From the NCBI RefSeq assembly GCF_000092505.1, contig NC_014136.1, positions 992,001 to 1,056,000 on the forward strand: a DNA stretch of 64,000 bases. The letters are read 5' to 3'. The notes below the pieces were generated by a model that saw only the letters and a list, made by a program, of their open reading frames with translations, had not been told where the DNA came from and did not search any database. Positions 61,198 through 64,000 of the stretch are shown here, piece after piece (the stretch's first letter is position 1; every line of letters begins with the position of its first letter). Made by a program: the position numbers and the translations under genes. The DNA is from Leuconostoc kimchii IMSNU 11154 (GTDB lineage Bacteria; Bacillota; Bacilli; Lactobacillales; Lactobacillaceae).

Positions 61198-61207
61198 TTC
61201 GTATAAT
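61198..61207 (+). promoter_or_regulatory. Promoter of coiA, possibly SigX-type
   Basis: TTCGTATAAT. TATAAT could be a normal -10, but TTCGTATA also matches 7 of 8 positions of the competence cin-box (TNCGAATA). It lies 18-27 nt before the ATG, so the leader is very short. Confidence 0.4.
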
Positions 61208-61224
61208 GAATGGGAGGTGCTTTT

Positions 61225-62253
61225 ATGATTATTGCGCTTAATCAAAACAAAAAATATATTCTCGCAGCAAATGCTGATAAAAAGCAACAATTTTTATGTC
61301 CAGGATGTCAAGAGAAGGTTATTCTTAGAAGTGGCGAAATTAATCAAAAACATTTTGCACACCAGGCTAATTCGAATTGTGCAACCTTTTCAGAAAATGA
61401 AACAGCACAGCACTTATTAGGGAAATTACAGTTAGCAAATAAGTTGCAACCCTATGGTAAAATTCTCATTGAGGCAGTGCTACCTGAAATTAATCAACGA
61501 CCAGATATTTTAATTAAACGAAAAGAAAAGTCTATTGCAATTGAATACCAATGCAGCCCTATTTCACAAAAAAGACTTGATGAACGAAATGCGGGCTATA
61601 AGAGTCAAAATATTAGCGTTATTTGGCTATTAGGGGAAAATTATTTTGTTAAAAATATGACGCAAATAACCATTTTTAAGTTTTTAGCGCAAAATAGTAT
61701 TTCTTTTTATTTACCAGATATTGGTAAATTCGTGCACCGCACCAATTTTGTGAAGTGTGACTTTGAACGCGTTCGATATACAGAAAAATTTAGTGAACAA
61801 TTGAACCCGTCTAAACAAGCTACATATGCAACATCAATAAATTCACAAAAGCAAATTTATAAGTTACAACATCTCATGCTTCAAAAGCGTGTTGATGAAA
61901 AACTGGTACATTACCTGTATGATAAGAGACGATTACTTTTAAATGCACCGATATGGATTCATCAAGGTCATACTTTTGGTCTGATCATTCCCAATTGGCA
62001 TTGGCGTTTACTGATGGTGCTAATGATCGAACGTGTTGGTGTTGGGCATGTTATTCATCAAAAACATATCATTATGAAATTAGCCCAGTATTTACATGGC
62101 AATGTGGCGTTTAAATATGAACAAATCACTTTAATACTATTCGATTTAGAACAACGTAATATTATTTTGCAAAAGGGGCAGTATATACTAATCCGGCAAT
62201 TGCTGACATGGCATTCTTCATTACAAGAAAAACTAGGTAAAGTGAGAAAATAG
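61225..62253 (+). CDS. coiA: Competence protein CoiA
   Basis: 342 aa from ATG 61225 (GGGAGGTG 5-6 nt upstream). An N-terminal zinc-ribbon-like region (FLCPGCQEKVILRSGEINQKHFAH in segments; Cys-x2-Cys and His), ETAQHLLGK, then a nuclease-like core RPDILIKRKEKSIAIEYQCSPIS near residues 92-115 with the D-x(n)-E-x-Q pattern, and a helical C-terminal half. CoiA is a late competence protein that promotes recombination of incoming DNA. It precedes pepF, the neighbour seen in streptococci and lactococci. Confidence 0.92.
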   Translation: MIIALNQNKKYILAANADKKQQFLCPGCQEKVILRSGEINQKHFAHQANSNCATFSENETAQHLLGKLQLANKLQPYGKILIEAVLPEINQRPDILIKRKEKSIAIEYQCSPISQKRLDERNAGYKSQNISVIWLLGENYFVKNMTQITIFKFLAQNSISFYLPDIGKFVHRTNFVKCDFERVRYTEKFSEQLNPSKQATYATSINSQKQIYKLQHLMLQKRVDEKLVHYLYDKRRLLLNAPIWIHQGHTFGLIIPNWHWRLLMVLMIERVGVGHVIHQKHIIMKLAQYLHGNVAFKYEQITLILFDLEQRNIILQKGQYILIRQLLTWHSSLQEKLGKVRK

Positions 62254-62280
62254 TGATAAAATGAAGTAATAAATTGTTAA

Positions 62281-62325
62281 AAGGAGAAGTATCAGCAAGG
62301 CGGTTAGATACACGCGCCAGTACTG
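62281..62325 (+). promoter_or_regulatory. Displaced SD before pepF
   Basis: AAGGAG at 62281-62286 is the only SD for the ATG at 62338. The segment between can fold through AGTAT/GTACT (62288-62292 with 62320-62324) and GGCG/CGCC (62299-62302 with 62315-62318), with an unequal internal loop. An in-frame TAG at 62305 rules out a start near the SD. Confidence 0.45.
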
Positions 62326-62337
62326 TATATCAAAATT

Positions 62338-64000
62338 ATGGCACAACTACTACGTAATGAAGTACCTGAAAAGTTAACATGGGATTTAAGTACTATTTTT
62401 GCATCTGATGAACAATGGGAAACCGCTTTTAGTGAAATACAACAAGATTTAAAAGGATTAAAACAATTTGAGGGCCATGTTGGCGATTCTGCAACGACCC
62501 TCCAAAATGCGCTAGAAGCCGATCTTAAGTTAGAGCGTCAATTAGAAAAAGTTTATGTTTATGCACATCAAATTTATGACCAGGATACGACTAATCAAAC
62601 GTATGCGGCTTTTAATACTAGGGTACAGGGTCTTTGGGCGGAAGTTAGCGAAGCAACAGCCTATTTTCAGCCGGAAGTCTTAAATATACCAGATGATAGT
62701 TTGACACGTTTTTTAAAAACACCTGAATTGCAACCTTATACACATTTGTTTGAGACACTACAAGCGCAAAAACCACATACATTGCCTGCCGATCAAGAAG
62801 GGTTGCTAGCAGGCGTGAGTGACATTCTTGGTGCATCAGAAAATACATTTGGTGTGTTAGATAATTCTGATATAACATTTGCTGATGTGCATACAGAAGA
62901 TGGCGAAATAGTCCCCTTGACCAATGGGTTGTATAGCTTATTACTTGAATCTCAATCACGTGATCTGCGTCGTGAAGCCTTTGAAACTTTGTATGATAGT
63001 TACATTAGGCTACAAAATACGTTTGCATCAACCTTGTCGTCACACGTTAAAGGACATAATTTTTTAGCGAAAGTGCGTCACTATGATTCTGCGCGTGAAG
63101 CAGCTATTTTACCACACAGTTTACCAACATCCGTTTTTGACACATTAAGACAAACAGTAGATGAAAATCTACCATTATTACATCGATTTGTTGCCCTACG
63201 TCGAAAGGTATTAGGCGTGGAAGATGTTCACTCTTATGATCTCTATGTGCCATTAGTCGATGAAGTTGAATTTGATGTGACGTATGATCGTGCGCAAGAA
63301 ATTGTGTTGGCTGCGTTAGCACCTTTGGGTCAAGATTATCTTGAGATTGTCCAAAAAGCCTTTGATGAGCGTTGGATTGACGTGGTAGAAAATAAAGGGA
63401 AGCGCTCAGGTGCCTATTCAAGTGGTACTTATGATACCAATCCGTTTATTTTGTTAAATTGGCAAAATAATTTAAATAATGTTTACACGTTAGCCCATGA
63501 AATGGGTCATTCTGTGCATTCATATATGACACGTCATCAACAGCCTTATCACTACGGTGATTATCCAATTTTTCTTGCAGAAATTGCCTCAACAACGAAT
63601 GAAAGTTTATTAACTGATTACTTGCTGAAAACAAATGATGATTCCAAGTTTCAAGCCTATGTTTTGAATCAGTATCTTGATGGATTTAAGGGAACAGTAT
63701 TTCGTCAAACCCAATTTGCAGAATTTGAAGATTGGATTCACGAGCAAAGCGCTGCAGGGGAGGCACTAACTGCTGATAAAATGAGCGCTTACTACGCGGC
63801 TTTGAATCAAAGGTACTATGGTCCAGACTTGTTCCCAGATGAAGAAATAGCCTATGAATGGACACGTATACCTCATTTTTACTACAACTATTATGTTTAT
63901 CAGTATGCAACTGGGGAAGCGGCAGCGACAACACTGGCCGAACGTATTATTAATCATGACGGCGCAGAAGCTTACAAAACTTATTTGAAAGCAGGGTCTT
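62338..64000 (+). CDS. pepF: Oligoendopeptidase F, 5' part (runs off the window)
   Basis: 554 codons are visible, with no stop before the window end; PepF is usually about 600 aa. N-terminus MAQLLRNEVPEKLTWDLSTIF is the canonical PepF start. Zinc motif HEMGH at residues 387-391 in YTLAHEMGHSVHSYM, followed by the Glu ligand region FLAEIASTTNESLL; C-terminal FRQTQFAEFEDWIHE and RIPHFYYNYYVYQYATGEAAA. Hydrolyses oligopeptides of about 7-17 residues in the cytoplasm. The position after coiA matches the coiA-pepF order of related cocci. Confidence 0.96.
   Translation, partial: MAQLLRNEVPEKLTWDLSTIFASDEQWETAFSEIQQDLKGLKQFEGHVGDSATTLQNALEADLKLERQLEKVYVYAHQIYDQDTTNQTYAAFNTRVQGLWAEVSEATAYFQPEVLNIPDDSLTRFLKTPELQPYTHLFETLQAQKPHTLPADQEGLLAGVSDILGASENTFGVLDNSDITFADVHTEDGEIVPLTNGLYSLLLESQSRDLRREAFETLYDSYIRLQNTFASTLSSHVKGHNFLAKVRHYDSAREAAILPHSLPTSVFDTLRQTVDENLPLLHRFVALRRKVLGVEDVHSYDLYVPLVDEVEFDVTYDRAQEIVLAALAPLGQDYLEIVQKAFDERWIDVVENKGKRSGAYSSGTYDTNPFILLNWQNNLNNVYTLAHEMGHSVHSYMTRHQQPYHYGDYPIFLAEIASTTNESLLTDYLLKTNDDSKFQAYVLNQYLDGFKGTVFRQTQFAEFEDWIHEQSAAGEALTADKMSAYYAALNQRYYGPDLFPDEEIAYEWTRIPHFYYNYYVYQYATGEAAATTLAERIINHDGAEAYKTYLKAGS

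Overview
The window looks like a chromosomal segment of a low-GC lactic acid bacterium, most likely a Leuconostoc or close relative. The reasons are a tmRNA tag reading AKNENSFAIAA, a FabT-controlled fab/acc operon with FabK as the only enoyl reductase in view, amino-acid ABC genes that fuse a substrate-binding domain to a permease, and an AT-rich genome with strong Shine-Dalgarno (SD) sites. Genus assignment is inference; family-level function of most genes is clear from motifs. No insertion sequence, prophage, CRISPR array or rRNA is visible.

Layout. 1-10 kb: end of a DUF4097-type gene, a TVP38 (DedA-superfamily) membrane protein beside a DUF368 (undecaprenyl-phosphate translocase family) protein, an M3 peptidase, an alpha/beta hydrolase, proBA, a histidine phosphatase, a nucleoside hydrolase and a ferredoxin-NADP reductase. 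10-20 kb: an Rgg-like regulator with a damaged 5' end, then a surface/envelope locus: a DUF6287-like anchored protein, two unknown proteins, a 965-aa LPKTG-anchored SEC10/PgrA-type protein with a CAP domain, a polytopic membrane protein and a TcaA-like protein. The last two share a new-looking N-terminal motif. A membrane-anchored nuclease and an HD hydrolase follow. 21-28 kb: metG, then a biotin block (birA, bioY, and bioA/bioK-type plus bioD) with two BirA-like operators between the divergent bioY and bioA, then gap and a phosphoesterase. 29-40 kb: fabZ-fabT-fabH-acpP-fabK-fabD-fabG-fabF-accB-fabZ-accC-accD-accA behind a promoter flanked by two FabT-like boxes; accC is interrupted by a one-base frameshift. 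Then ssrA. 40-43 kb: AT-rich small membrane-protein genes, including a frameshifted tspO. 43-54 kb: rnhC, zapA-cvpA-mutS2, mutM-DUF975-coaE-dnaB-dnaI, two YibE/F genes. 54-64 kb: a DUF2185 gene, tRNA-Cys, a Gtf3-like transferase, a BMP-family protein, two GlnP-type transporters sharing one ATPase, coiA and a pepF cut by the window edge.

Points that stand out. (1) At least four genes (both fabZ copies, the DUF2185 gene and the BMP gene), and possibly pepF, have a strong SD lying 35-65 nt upstream of the start codon with a hairpin in between, leaving 10-13 nt from hairpin to AUG. This suggests structure-bridged translation initiation. (2) Three genes (accC, tspO, the rgg-like gene) appear broken by single-base changes in short A/T runs; sequencing error must be excluded first. 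(3) Two neighbouring envelope proteins carry three copies of a strict W-F-N-R-P-EV-A-G motif where related proteins, from memory, carry a zinc ribbon.
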